A DNA stretch of 64,000 bases from Neorhizobium sp. UBA3556 (GTDB lineage Bacteria > Pseudomonadota > Alphaproteobacteria > Rhizobiales > Rhizobiaceae): contig DFNX01000016.1 in the NCBI GenBank assembly GCA_002376235.1, positions 930,001 to 994,000 of the forward strand, in the 5' to 3' direction. Positions 42,835 through 50,481 of this stretch are shown here, one piece after another. The translations under genes were made by a program, and so were the position numbers. Every line of letters starts with the position of its first letter. The first letter of the stretch is position 1. Under the pieces are notes generated by a model. It was not told where the DNA came from and made no database searches. It worked only from the letters and a program-made list of their open reading frames with translations.

Positions 42835-43190
42835 CAGCTGCCCCGATAGGTGGAATAACCATAGGGGGAGATGAGTAGCGGCACATGATAATGCGCAGTG
42901 ACATCCGAAATGCCGAAACGGATCGGGATAACGTCGAGAAAGGCAGGCTCGGTCAGAATGACCCCGCAGCTGCGCAGATAATCACCCGCGTGAAAAACCA
43001 GTTCGTAGGTTCCCAAGACAAAACTCTCGCCGATCAGGATCGGCCCGCCATCGACCCGCCCGTCGGCATTGGTCGTCACCGACTTGACCTTGGTTCGCGT
43101 GTTCCCCTCGATCCGGTAAAGCTCGATCACAAGCCCCTCGGCCGGTTTGCCGCTCGCCGTATCGAGCACATGGGTGGTGAGGCCGGTCAT
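42834..43190 (-). CDS. uraH: 5-hydroxyisourate hydrolase
   Basis: A 118-residue transthyretin-like enzyme hydrolysing 5-hydroxyisourate, the PuuD product, to OHCU. It has the N-terminal LTTHVLDTASGKPAEGL (His is catalytic), the GRVDGGP strand and the invariant C-terminal YSTYRGS. Normal length for a homotetrameric HIUase. It overlaps allA upstream by 4 bases and the phosphoesterase downstream by one base, hence a polycistronic ureide operon. The enzyme has no signal peptide and acts in the cytosol. Confidence 0.95.
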   Translation of the reverse strand: MTGLTTHVLDTASGKPAEGLVIELYRIEGNTRTKVKSVTTNADGRVDGGPILIGESFVLGTYELVFHAGDYLRSCGVILTEPAFLDVIPIRFGISDVTAHYHVPLLISPYGYSTYRGS

Positions 43191-43705
43191 CGTATTGGCT
43201 CCGAAATCTGGTAGGACTTATCGAAGACGAACTCTTCGAGATTGGCGGCCGTATTGTCGCGATCAACGACGAGGAAATCGCTGACCTCGCCGAGCGCCAT
43301 CAGCGGATGATGCCATGTGTTGGGGAAATAATTCACCCCCTGATGCGCCGCCGCCAGAAAAATCTTCGGCCGTCCCGGCCTGCCACCCTCATCATCAGAT
43401 ACACCGATCAGAAACGGTCGCCCGGACAGGGGAACAAAACTCTGGCTGCCATAGGGATGCCGCTCCATCATGCCGACGGCGTAAGGAAACTGACGGGGTT
43501 GCCCGCGAAAGATATTGAAGATCAATCGCTCCGGCGCTCCGACGACGACAGGCTCGGCCAGAGCATGATAACGCTCCGTCGTGCCGTTATTGATCAGCCG
43601 CATCTTCGACGGATCAGCCTCGATGACGTCGCCATAGGGCGCGAAGGCGGCTTTGGTGAGAGGCAGGATTTCGAGAATTTCGGTCAATTCATTCGCCTTG
43701 CGCAT
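43187..43705 (-). CDS. allA: Ureidoglycolate lyase
   Basis: A 172-residue cupin-fold enzyme that splits ureidoglycolate into glyoxylate and urea. Recognised by PLTKAAFAPYGDVIEADP at the start, RGQPRQFPYAVGMMERHPYGSQ (core MMERHPYGSQSFVPL), and QGVNYFPNTWHHPLMAL with the metal-binding His residues. The binding site before the ATG is weak, but the family N terminus fits. It is the first gene of the allA-uraH-phosphoesterase operon; the palindrome at 43744 lies 39 bases upstream. The upstream ureide genes (puuE-uraD) form a separate block across a 315-base gap. Confidence 0.93.
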   Translation of the reverse strand: MRKANELTEILEILPLTKAAFAPYGDVIEADPSKMRLINNGTTERYHALAEPVVVGAPERLIFNIFRGQPRQFPYAVGMMERHPYGSQSFVPLSGRPFLIGVSDDEGGRPGRPKIFLAAAHQGVNYFPNTWHHPLMALGEVSDFLVVDRDNTAANLEEFVFDKSYQISEPIR

Positions 43706-43743
43706 GCCACTGAATGATGGAATCCAGTTTTAAGCAAAGATCA

Positions 43744-43756
43744 GGAACGTCGTTCC
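43744..43756 (-). promoter_or_regulatory. Palindrome upstream of allA
   Basis: GGAACG-T-CGTTCC is a perfect 13-bp palindrome centred at 43750, 39 bases before the allA start. A dimeric repressor or activator site for the operon is plausible; no consensus is known to me. Confidence 0.35.
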
Positions 43757-43792
43757 GAGAAAAGAGAATACCCTATCAGTTTCAGTCATATC

Positions 43793-43812
43793 GGTCTTGC
43801 CTCGGCAAGACC
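43793..43812. repeat. Perfect 9-bp inverted repeat beside the nucleotidyltransferase remnant
   Basis: GGTCTTGCC and GGCAAGACC are inverted around TC, immediately beyond the stop of the truncated nucleotidyltransferase gene. No T-run follows on either strand. It may be a terminator-like structure or a scar of a deletion. Confidence 0.5.
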
Positions 43813-43814
43813 CC

Positions 43815-43946
43815 TCATCCGGACGATTTCAGGAAAATCTCCCGGCGCGCGAAGGAGCCGAAGACGCGCGGGTTTGGCGCGTTGAAGCGTTTCGTCGCCT
43901 CGCGGATCGCCTCACGATTTTTCTCAAGCACTTCCGACGGTCGCAT
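43815..43946 (-). pseudogene. Truncated nucleotidyltransferase (MNT-type) gene
   Basis: A 43-residue frame starting MRPSEVLEKNREAIREATKR and reaching NPRVFGSFARREIFLKSSG before a stop. Minimal nucleotidyltransferases have exactly this N terminus, with the motif GSxARGExxxxSDxDL. Here the frame diverges right after FARRE, so the DxD catalytic aspartates are missing. GGAGG precedes the ATG. In intact form MNT genes are antitoxins paired with HEPN toxins; no HEPN gene follows. It lies between uraD and allA. Confidence 0.7.
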
Positions 43947-44019
43947 CGGCTTGCCTCCTGACATCGTCAACATAGGCGACGGCGCGGAACAGGAAAAGCA
44001 CAAATGCCTCCCCCTTGCT

Positions 44020-44517
44020 TCACCCCTCTGGCAGAAGCGCCTGCAGCCGCAAGAGAGCGATCCGCTCGACCTGCGCACAGGCGGTCGAAAACTCCTCCAC
44101 TTCGCTATTGCCGATACGTGTTTCGAAGGCCGAAAGGATATCGTTCTTGTCCAGCCCCTTGACGGCAATGATGAAGGGAAAGCCGAATTTTACCGTATAG
44201 GCGGCATTCAGCGTGGTGAAACGGGCGTGCTCTTCCGCACTCAAACGGTCGAGGCCGGCGCCGGCCTGTTCCTGCTTGCTATCCTCTGTCAGTTCGCCTG
44301 ATATCGCCAGCTTTCCTGCAAGGTCGGGATGGGCGCGCAGCACGCCGAGCCGTTCTTCACCATTCGATTTGCGAAACTCAGCGACCATTGCAGCATGAAC
44401 GCCCCTTGCCGTTAGCGGCACGAAGATCATGCCGGCATCATAGGCGCGCTCGGCAATGAACGGCGAATGCTCGAACACACCGCCAAAACTCGCGATGAAA
44501 TCCTCCCGCGCAGTCAT
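44020..44517 (-). CDS. uraD: OHCU decarboxylase
   Basis: A 165-residue enzyme converting OHCU to S-allantoin, finishing urate oxidation. Signatures are FIASFGGVFEHSPFIAERA near the start, RAHPDLAGKLAI (~residue 70), LTEDSKQEQAGAGLDRLSAEE (core SKQEQAGAGLDRL) and the late KFGFPFIIAVKG. It overlaps the puuE stop by 4 bases, so the two are translationally coupled. Helical fold; catalytic His in HPDL. The next gene on the strand, allA, is separated by the nucleotidyltransferase stub. Confidence 0.94.
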   Translation of the reverse strand: MTAREDFIASFGGVFEHSPFIAERAYDAGMIFVPLTARGVHAAMVAEFRKSNGEERLGVLRAHPDLAGKLAISGELTEDSKQEQAGAGLDRLSAEEHARFTTLNAAYTVKFGFPFIIAVKGLDKNDILSAFETRIGNSEVEEFSTACAQVERIALLRLQALLPEG

Positions 44518-45446
44518 GCGGCACCTGCCTGCTTATGGTGCTCATGCCAGTGCTTTGCGATCTCGATGCGCTGCGGCACCCAGACCTTCTCGTGAGACAG
44601 CACATATTCCATGAATCGGCGCAGCGCTGCGACACGACCGGGGCGGCCGACCAGACGGCAATGCAGGCCGACCGACATCATCTTCGGACTGCCCTCCTGA
44701 CCTTCGCGATAGAGCGTGTCGAAGGCATCTTTCAGATAGGTGAAAAACTGGTCGCCGGAATTGAAACCCTGCGGCGTAGCGAACCGCATGTCGTTTGTCT
44801 CCAGCGTATAGGGAATGATGAGGAACGGCTTTCCATCGATGCCCGGCACCCAATAGGGAAGATCGTCCGCATAACTGTCGGACGAATAGAGAAAGCCCCC
44901 CTCCTCCATCACGAGCTTCAGCGTATTGTCCGACGGTTTTCCCTGGTACATGCCATAGGGCCGCTCGCCGACAAGTTCCGTATGCAGGCGCACGGCTTCG
45001 AGAATATGCTCGCGCTCCTTCTCGATCGGAAAATCCTTGTATTCGAGCCAGCGATAACCGTGACTGGCAATCTCCCATCCCGCCTCCTTCATCGCCGCGA
45101 CCGCCTCCGGGTTGCGCGCCATGGCAAGCGTTACGCCATAGACGGTGCATTGCATCTTCAGTTCGGTAAACAGCCGGAACAGCCGCCAGAAGCCGGCGCG
45201 GGAACCGTATTCGTAGATCGATTCCATGTTAAGATTGCGCTGTCCCGGCCAGGGAGCGGCGCCGACGATTTCGGACAACAGGTTCTCGGAAGCAGCATCG
45301 CCATCGAGGATCGAGCTCTCGCCACCCTCTTCGTAATTGATGACGAACTGCACCGCGATATTGGCTCCGCCCGGCCATTTCGGATCGGGACTGTTGCGGC
45401 CGTAGCCAACGAGATCGCGCGGGTAGTCTTTTATGGTTATGGGCAT
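44514..45446 (-). CDS. puuE: Allantoinase of the polysaccharide-deacetylase type
   Basis: A 310-residue metal-independent allantoinase hydrolysing allantoin to allantoate, unrelated to the amidohydrolase AllB. It has the signature start DLVGYGRNSPDPKWP, FVINYEEGGE, the deacetylase-like WEIASHGYRWLEY, and late HCRLVGRPGRVAALRRFMEYV (core HCRLVGRPGR). GAGGTGGAAC precedes the ATG. It heads the puuE-uraD operon. A 35-bp imperfect palindrome (45461-45495) sits 15-49 bases upstream, in place to control it. Allantoate is degraded further by enzymes not in this window. Confidence 0.94.
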   Translation of the reverse strand: MPITIKDYPRDLVGYGRNSPDPKWPGGANIAVQFVINYEEGGESSILDGDAASENLLSEIVGAAPWPGQRNLNMESIYEYGSRAGFWRLFRLFTELKMQCTVYGVTLAMARNPEAVAAMKEAGWEIASHGYRWLEYKDFPIEKEREHILEAVRLHTELVGERPYGMYQGKPSDNTLKLVMEEGGFLYSSDSYADDLPYWVPGIDGKPFLIIPYTLETNDMRFATPQGFNSGDQFFTYLKDAFDTLYREGQEGSPKMMSVGLHCRLVGRPGRVAALRRFMEYVLSHEKVWVPQRIEIAKHWHEHHKQAGAA

Positions 45447-45460
45447 GTTCCACCTCGATT

Positions 45461-45495
45461 ATTTGCGGCAACGGTAGCGCACCGCTTCCGCAAAT
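45461..45495 (-). promoter_or_regulatory. Nested dyad operator candidate before puuE
   Basis: Outer arms ATTTGCGG and CCGCAAAT (8 bp) enclose inner arms CGGT and ACCG around AGCGC, giving a 35-bp nearly symmetric element centred at 45478. Its position 15-49 bases before the start codon suits a repressor site. Confidence 0.55.
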
Positions 45496-45521
45496 GTCGA
45501 GATGGAAACTTGTCCCCGTTA

Positions 45522-45737
45522 TCAGGTGAGACGATCGTCCTCCCATTCACGATAGGCGCCGTCGCCAAGACCTATGTCGCGCAGCATATATTCATCGAGT
45601 TCCAACTTGGATGCGAATGGCGGCCGCTCGCCGGCATGAACCGATGATGCCTCCTTCCTTTCCCGTTCCCGCCAGTGGCCAACGGAGAGCGCCGAGAATG
45701 CGCCGAATAGAGTTGCAGGCAGTGCGAATATGGACAT
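45522..45737 (-). CDS. DUF1127 protein
   Basis: A 71-residue protein with a C-terminal DUF1127 motif (LDEYMLRDIGLGDGAYRE). It starts with a short hydrophobic stretch (FALPATLFGAFSAL). GGGAGG lies 8 bases before the ATG at 45737. In rhizobia these small arginine-rich proteins are stress-responsive and some bind RNA. It is the third candidate of this kind in the window and follows the homocysteine methyltransferase gene by 13 bases on the same strand, so it may be co-transcribed with it. Confidence 0.8.
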   Translation of the reverse strand: MSIFALPATLFGAFSALSVGHWRERERKEASSVHAGERPPFASKLELDEYMLRDIGLGDGAYREWEDDRLT

Positions 45738-45750
45738 TTCATTATCCTCC

Positions 45751-46704
45751 CTATTCTGCTGCAGCGCGTGGCATGCAGGCTTCGCAGATTGCCGCCAGAT
45801 GGCGGTAATCGGTGCCGCAGCAGCCGCCCAGCACCCGCAATGATGGGTAACGTGCCCTCAGGCTGCGGTAGTGCAGACCGAGTTCCTGCGGATCGCCGAT
45901 ATCGAGCTCCGTCGCCTCGTCCAGTTCCGTATGGCTTTTTGACGAGGCATTGGCGCGTACACCGCCGATCCTCTCCAGCCAGTCGCCGTCACCGGCCAGG
46001 GACTGATTGAAATGAACCGGATGGGCGCAGTTGACCATGTAATAGGCCGGGCCATTGGCGGTCTTCCCATCGGTGATCTCGATCGCATCCCGCAGCGACA
46101 GGCCGCTGGCAAGCAGCCCGTCCGTCTCGACCGTAAACGAGATGACCACCGGCAGTCCCTCAGCCTTCGCCGCACGGACGATGCCGATAGCCTCCTCGGT
46201 CGTGTTGAGCGTCATCGCGCTCAGCATGTCGACAGGCGTTTCGGCAAAGGCACCGATCTGGTGGGCATGATAATCCTCTGCCTCAGCGGCGGACATGCGG
46301 CCTTGCTGGTAGGCATCACCTCGTGGTCCGATGATACCGTTAAGCAGGATGGGCGTAGCCGGCCTCTGCCACTTGTCTTGCAGCCCGGCAACGTAATCGA
46401 CGGAGCGGATGTTGATTGCGCGAAGTGCCGCAAGGTCATAGCCAAGCTTTGCCGCCCAATCCGGATTGGCCCGCCATGTCGGCGTATCGAGCACGAAGCC
46501 ACGCCCATGCTCGCGCGCAATAGACAGATAGGCCTCGTAATAGGCGTCCAGCTCGGCGCGCCCCTTCGCTTCGTCGAGCAACGGAAAGGATGCAAAGTGC
46601 GGCAATTCCAGGCCGCGGTGGAAAATCAGCGTGGTTTCCAGCCCGCCATCGGTCAGAAATATCTCCTTCCCGAGATGCGGCAGGCGTTGGCGATCGTTTT
46701 TCAT
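45751..46704 (-). CDS. Homocysteine S-methyltransferase family protein
   Basis: A 317-residue TIM-barrel methyltransferase. Zinc-binding cysteines are in MVNCAHP (~residue 223) and in GGCCGTDYRHL near the end, and the start carries LTDGGLETTLIFHRGLELP. Enzymes of this family transfer a methyl group from S-methylmethionine, betaine or related donors to homocysteine. Start at 46704 has AGGAG 6 bases upstream; ATG at 46710 is possible, and the longer frame to 46767 is not. It is divergent from a TetR gene across 157 bases, and TetR may regulate it. Confidence 0.9.
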   Translation of the reverse strand: MKNDRQRLPHLGKEIFLTDGGLETTLIFHRGLELPHFASFPLLDEAKGRAELDAYYEAYLSIAREHGRGFVLDTPTWRANPDWAAKLGYDLAALRAINIRSVDYVAGLQDKWQRPATPILLNGIIGPRGDAYQQGRMSAAEAEDYHAHQIGAFAETPVDMLSAMTLNTTEEAIGIVRAAKAEGLPVVISFTVETDGLLASGLSLRDAIEITDGKTANGPAYYMVNCAHPVHFNQSLAGDGDWLERIGGVRANASSKSHTELDEATELDIGDPQELGLHYRSLRARYPSLRVLGGCCGTDYRHLAAICEACMPRAAAE

Positions 46705-46860
46705 CGTCATCTCCTGTGATACTATCGCCCCGACTAAAACATGCTGGCCCGAGGCTGCGGCTTGCACGATTGTTTTGCGCCAGACGGTGATTTCGATCTA
46801 CGCGGCTTGCGGTACAGCTCGGCAACATATCGAAAAGGTGAGATCGTTCAGGGGGATAGC

Positions 46861-47577
46861 ATGTCCCGAAGAGCCGAGGATTTGGCCACGCAAGGCATGG
46901 CCGGGACCAAAACCATACCGCCGGTACAGTCTTCTCACGACCGGATACCGAGCAAGGGCGAGGCAACCCGCGAGCGGATACTCGAAGTCGCCCAGATCTC
47001 CGTTCTGTCAAAGGGCTTTGGCGCAACCTCGATAGAGGAAGTCATCGCCGAGGCTGGCATAACCAAGAGCGGCTTCTTCTATCACTTCCGGGACAAGAAC
47101 GAACTCGCCCGCGAAATGCTGCGCCGCTACGTAGCCGAGAATGATCGTCTCTTCGACGAGATATTCGATCGCGGGCGCGAACTGACGGATGACCCTCTAC
47201 AGGCTTTTCTGATCGGCCTGAAACTGCTGTCGGAACTGGCGCGCAACCTGCCGGGCGTGCATCCCGGCTGTGTCATCGCCTCGATCTGTTATCAGGAACG
47301 GCTGTTCGACCGGGAAATCCATATGCTGAACGCCAGCTCCGTCTCGTCCTGGAACCGGCGTTTCCTCGGTTATCTGGAAGAGATTGCAGCCGTGCATGCG
47401 CCACAGGAGCCGATCGACCTCAAGGACCTTGCCAACATGTTGTCCTGCACCTTCGATGGCGCCATCATCATGTCGAAGGTGCTGAACGACCCGACCCATC
47501 TGGAGCGGCAGATCCTCGGCTATCGTACCTTTATCAAGCTGTTGTTCAGCCAGCCTCAACAGGATCGGACGATCTGA
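46861..47577 (+). CDS. TetR-family regulator
   Basis: A 238-residue regulator with an N-terminal helix-turn-helix (ATRERILEVAQISVLSKGFGATSIEEVIAEAGITKSGFFYHFRDK; recognition core TKSGFFYHF, ~residues 70-80) preceded by an unusually long 35-residue lead, and a C-terminal ligand domain with two Cys. AGGGGG precedes the ATG at 46861. It is divergent from the homocysteine methyltransferase and convergent with the DUF1045 gene. Ligand unknown; local targets are likely. Confidence 0.9.
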   Translation: MSRRAEDLATQGMAGTKTIPPVQSSHDRIPSKGEATRERILEVAQISVLSKGFGATSIEEVIAEAGITKSGFFYHFRDKNELAREMLRRYVAENDRLFDEIFDRGRELTDDPLQAFLIGLKLLSELARNLPGVHPGCVIASICYQERLFDREIHMLNASSVSSWNRRFLGYLEEIAAVHAPQEPIDLKDLANMLSCTFDGAIIMSKVLNDPTHLERQILGYRTFIKLLFSQPQQDRTI

Positions 47578-47585
47578 CCTTTGCC

Positions 47586-48293
47586 TCAGGCGATCTTGCG
47601 GGCAGCAACTCGTCCCATCGGATGCAGCGAGTGGACCTGCAATGGCGCGCCCGGCTCTTCTTCGACGAACAGCGCCAGATTGGCAACCTCGACCGGCCTT
47701 GTCAGATAGGGCGAAAAATAGCTCCTCAGTGTCGGCTCGATGAAGACGCTATCCTTCGGCAGGAGCGGTCCGGTGAGCGCCATGTGGAAACGAAACTCGT
47801 CCATCACGTAAGGATGCCCCCAGCGATAGAGATTGGCAAATTGTGGAGCAGACAGATCACCGGGATCGCTGCGCTCGAATTCCGCATCAGACAATGGCGC
47901 GCGAAACACATCGAATTCCTGCACCACGGCGCAGGCAAACAGCCGCATCCGCTCGCAGGGGATTTCCGGCACGAGGCCGAAGAAATTGCCGAGCCTTGCC
48001 ACCTCAAGTGGTGGAAGCTGGAATGGTTCATGCGAGCCGGCGAAACGCATCAGATGGCGAAGCAGCATCGGTTCGCTGATTTCCGGCGCCAGCCGGAACG
48101 GCGCCTTCAGGGCCGCATGAAACCCGCTGCGGCGGGGGATGGCCGTGTGAAACGAAATCTCGTGCAGGCCGACGCCGCGAATGGCCGGCGGCTCGACAGC
48201 GTCTCCGGAAAAGGCGTTTCGCCCGAGCCACTGCGACGCGGCAAGCGTCAGTGGGTCATGTGCCGGCGGTGTAAAAAATATGGCATAGCGCAT
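47586..48293 (-). CDS. DUF1045 protein (2H phosphoesterase-like)
   Basis: A 235-residue protein of the DUF1045 family, which resembles 2H phosphoesterases and is often found in phosphonate (phn) operons. The two His motifs are RRSGFHAALKAPFRL (~residue 57) and DEFRFHMALTGPLL (~172). In phn clusters such proteins may process ribose cyclic phosphates. No phn gene is present here, so its function is open. Length is standard. It is convergent with the TetR gene, 8 bases apart, and follows the FAD oxidoreductase gene on the same strand after ~125 bases. Confidence 0.85.
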   Translation of the reverse strand: MRYAIFFTPPAHDPLTLAASQWLGRNAFSGDAVEPPAIRGVGLHEISFHTAIPRRSGFHAALKAPFRLAPEISEPMLLRHLMRFAGSHEPFQLPPLEVARLGNFFGLVPEIPCERMRLFACAVVQEFDVFRAPLSDAEFERSDPGDLSAPQFANLYRWGHPYVMDEFRFHMALTGPLLPKDSVFIEPTLRSYFSPYLTRPVEVANLALFVEEEPGAPLQVHSLHPMGRVAARKIA

Positions 48294-48418
48294 GCGTCAC
48301 CTTCTCGTGCATCCCTGTCAAACGCTCTGTTTAATTGCGCATTTGCTTATTCAGTCCGTGATCAGGGACTAAGTGATTTGCGTGACAGATTAACGACGGA
48401 GACGCACGAGTTTCGCGT

Positions 48419-49642
48419 TTAGCGCGAGGCGACCGAAAGGTGATTTTCCAAAAGAAACGATGCGGGAACCGGCATTATCCGACCGGAAACGGCATCAAGC
48501 GCTGCCTCGGCAAGCAGATGCGCCACCCCGAAACTGACCTTGAAGCCGCCGGTCAGCGCGATCACGTTCGCGTGGTCCGGATGCGGTCCGACCATCGGAT
48601 CACGGTCGATCGCCTTGGGACGCAGACCCGCCCAGCGCTCCACAACCGGCGCATTGGCAAGCGAAGGCACAAGCGCCCTGGCTCTTTCCACAAGATCCTC
48701 AAGCTGGTGATCGGTGGAAAAGGGTTCGTCAAACGTCTCCTCGCTGGTGCTGCCGAGCGCGATATCGCCATTGTCATGCGGCACCAGATAGAGACCATTG
48801 AGGTAAAGAAGCGGCAGGTCGGGATCGGCCCCTGCCCGCAGCAATGCCGCCTGGCCCTTGACCGGCTGTCCAATCGGTCGCCGCAACGATGAAGACAGGT
48901 CTTCGATCAGCGGAAAGGCGTGATGACCGGCGGAAACAATGCAGGTGCCGAAAGCAATGCTCGTCCCGTCGGCAAACTGCACTTTGCCCTGTTCGCCATC
49001 GATGCGCGAAGCGGCAAGCCCTTCGACCACGGTGACATGACGCCCGGCACTGAGGGCTGTGGACAGCGCCTCGGTCAACTTTCGCGGCGAAACCCTGGCG
49101 GCAAACGTGTCATGCACGATGCCCGCCTCGCAGAAGGAAGCATCCGGCCAGCCGGCATGTGGCGTCTGGTCGGCGACATGCCAATGAAAACGGCGACCGC
49201 CCTGATCCCAATGGGTTGCAGCGTCTTCGGAATGGCGGAACGCGATTGCCCGCAGATGCGATTTCGGCAGCGGGATCAGCCGGCCTGTACGGCGATAACC
49301 GCAGGAAAGGCCGGTTTCGGCCTCGATCTGCGCCACCTCGTCTTCAAGCGACAGAAGCGCGTCGAACTGAAACTGCTTCTTGTCGTTCCACTTGTCCGGC
49401 ATATGCGGCATCAGCGCACCGAGCAGCCCGCCGCTCGTGCCGCGCCCAGGCTTTCCGGAATCGACGAGCACAGTCCGGATACCGAGCCGTTCCGCCTTCA
49501 CCGCCGCCCAAAGCCCCATGATGCCGCCACCGAGGATGACCAGATCGGCAGAGGCCGGCAGGATTGCGCGTCCCCTCAGGGCGGCCGATGCCGGCGCTTC
49601 AGATTGACCGCCGGCGCTTGCCGGATTATCCGCATATCTCAT
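48419..49642 (-). CDS. FAD-dependent oxidoreductase (DAO/MnmC2-like)
   Basis: A 407-residue D-amino-acid-oxidase-like flavoprotein. The FAD motif ADLVILGGGIMGLWAAVKAERLG is at ~33-55 (core VILGGGIMGLWAA) and GTSGGLLGALMPHMP follows; the C terminus has LTGGFKVSFGVAHLLAEA. Gene order suggests it is the separate oxidoreductase half of MnmC: its start codon overlaps, head to head, the start of mnmD (the methyltransferase half). In bifunctional MnmC the FAD domain removes the carboxymethyl group from cmnm5U34 in tRNA. Homology is to the DAO superfamily, so glycine/amine oxidation is an alternative. The first ~30 residues are low in homology and the true start may be downstream. Confidence 0.78.
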   Translation of the reverse strand: MRYADNPASAGGQSEAPASAALRGRAILPASADLVILGGGIMGLWAAVKAERLGIRTVLVDSGKPGRGTSGGLLGALMPHMPDKWNDKKQFQFDALLSLEDEVAQIEAETGLSCGYRRTGRLIPLPKSHLRAIAFRHSEDAATHWDQGGRRFHWHVADQTPHAGWPDASFCEAGIVHDTFAARVSPRKLTEALSTALSAGRHVTVVEGLAASRIDGEQGKVQFADGTSIAFGTCIVSAGHHAFPLIEDLSSSLRRPIGQPVKGQAALLRAGADPDLPLLYLNGLYLVPHDNGDIALGSTSEETFDEPFSTDHQLEDLVERARALVPSLANAPVVERWAGLRPKAIDRDPMVGPHPDHANVIALTGGFKVSFGVAHLLAEAALDAVSGRIMPVPASFLLENHLSVASR

Positions 49643-50399
49643 GACTGATCGTGACCCCGTTTCGACCCCGCAGGGCGATAGCCCAATATCCCAGACGCTC
49701 GACTGGCATGACGGCGATATGCCGTATTCCCAGGAATTTGGCGATCACTTTTATTGCCGCACCGACGGGCGGCTGGAATGCGGTCACGTCTTCCTGTCCG
49801 GCAATAGCCTGCCGGATCGCTGGCGCGATATGGCGGCGGGCGGCAGGTTTCGCATCGGCGAACTGGGCTTCGGCACGGGCCTCAATTTCTGCGAAACCTG
49901 GCGACAGTGGAAGCGCGCACGCGCTCCGGGCACGCATCTGCATTTCACCTCTTTCGAACTCTACCCGATGAAACGCGACGAGATCGATCGCGCGCTTGCC
50001 CGCTGGCCGGAAATCGATGTGGAGCGACAGGCTCTGGCCGAAGCATGGCCGGATGAGCCGACCGGACAGGTGACGATCGCACTCGACGAACAGACCCGCC
50101 TGACCGTCGTCTGCGGCGCCGCGCTCGATGGCGTCACGGCAGCGGAGCCGGATTTTGACGCATGGTTCCTCGATGGTTTTGCTCCATCGCGCAACCCGGC
50201 CATGTGGTCGCCCGAACTGATGCAGATACTGTTCGACCGCACCAGACCGGGCGGCAGTTTTGCAACTTATGCCGCTGCCGGTTTTGTCCGGCGGAATCTC
50301 GGCGCTGCAGGCTTCATCGTCGAGCGCCGCCCGGGCTTTGCCGGCAAGCGCGAAATGCTTTGTGGCACCCGCCCCGATCTTTTACCTGCGGGCGACTGA
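49641..50399 (+). CDS. mnmD: tRNA U34 methyltransferase MnmD
   Basis: A 252-residue SAM-dependent methyltransferase making mnm5U from nm5U at the wobble base of tRNA. Signatures are GELGFGTGLNFCETW (SAM loop, ~residue 73), FEL-YP and the invariant FDAWFLDGFAPSRNPAMW (core FLDGFAPSRNPAMW, ~residue 175). It corresponds to the N-terminal half of E. coli MnmC. Only the ATG at 49641 precedes the conserved start (DGDMPYSQEFGDHFY), and it overlaps the oppositely oriented start of the FAD oxidoreductase (sequence TCATGA). No strong ribosome binding site is visible. Confidence 0.9.
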   Translation: MTDRDPVSTPQGDSPISQTLDWHDGDMPYSQEFGDHFYCRTDGRLECGHVFLSGNSLPDRWRDMAAGGRFRIGELGFGTGLNFCETWRQWKRARAPGTHLHFTSFELYPMKRDEIDRALARWPEIDVERQALAEAWPDEPTGQVTIALDEQTRLTVVCGAALDGVTAAEPDFDAWFLDGFAPSRNPAMWSPELMQILFDRTRPGGSFATYAAAGFVRRNLGAAGFIVERRPGFAGKREMLCGTRPDLLPAGD

Positions 50400-50481
50400 T
50401 CACGGAAACTCGCTATTCGGAAAGCGATACTTTGCGCAAGAGCGCGTATCGGCTTGAACGGAAACTGACAAAGGAACGAAA

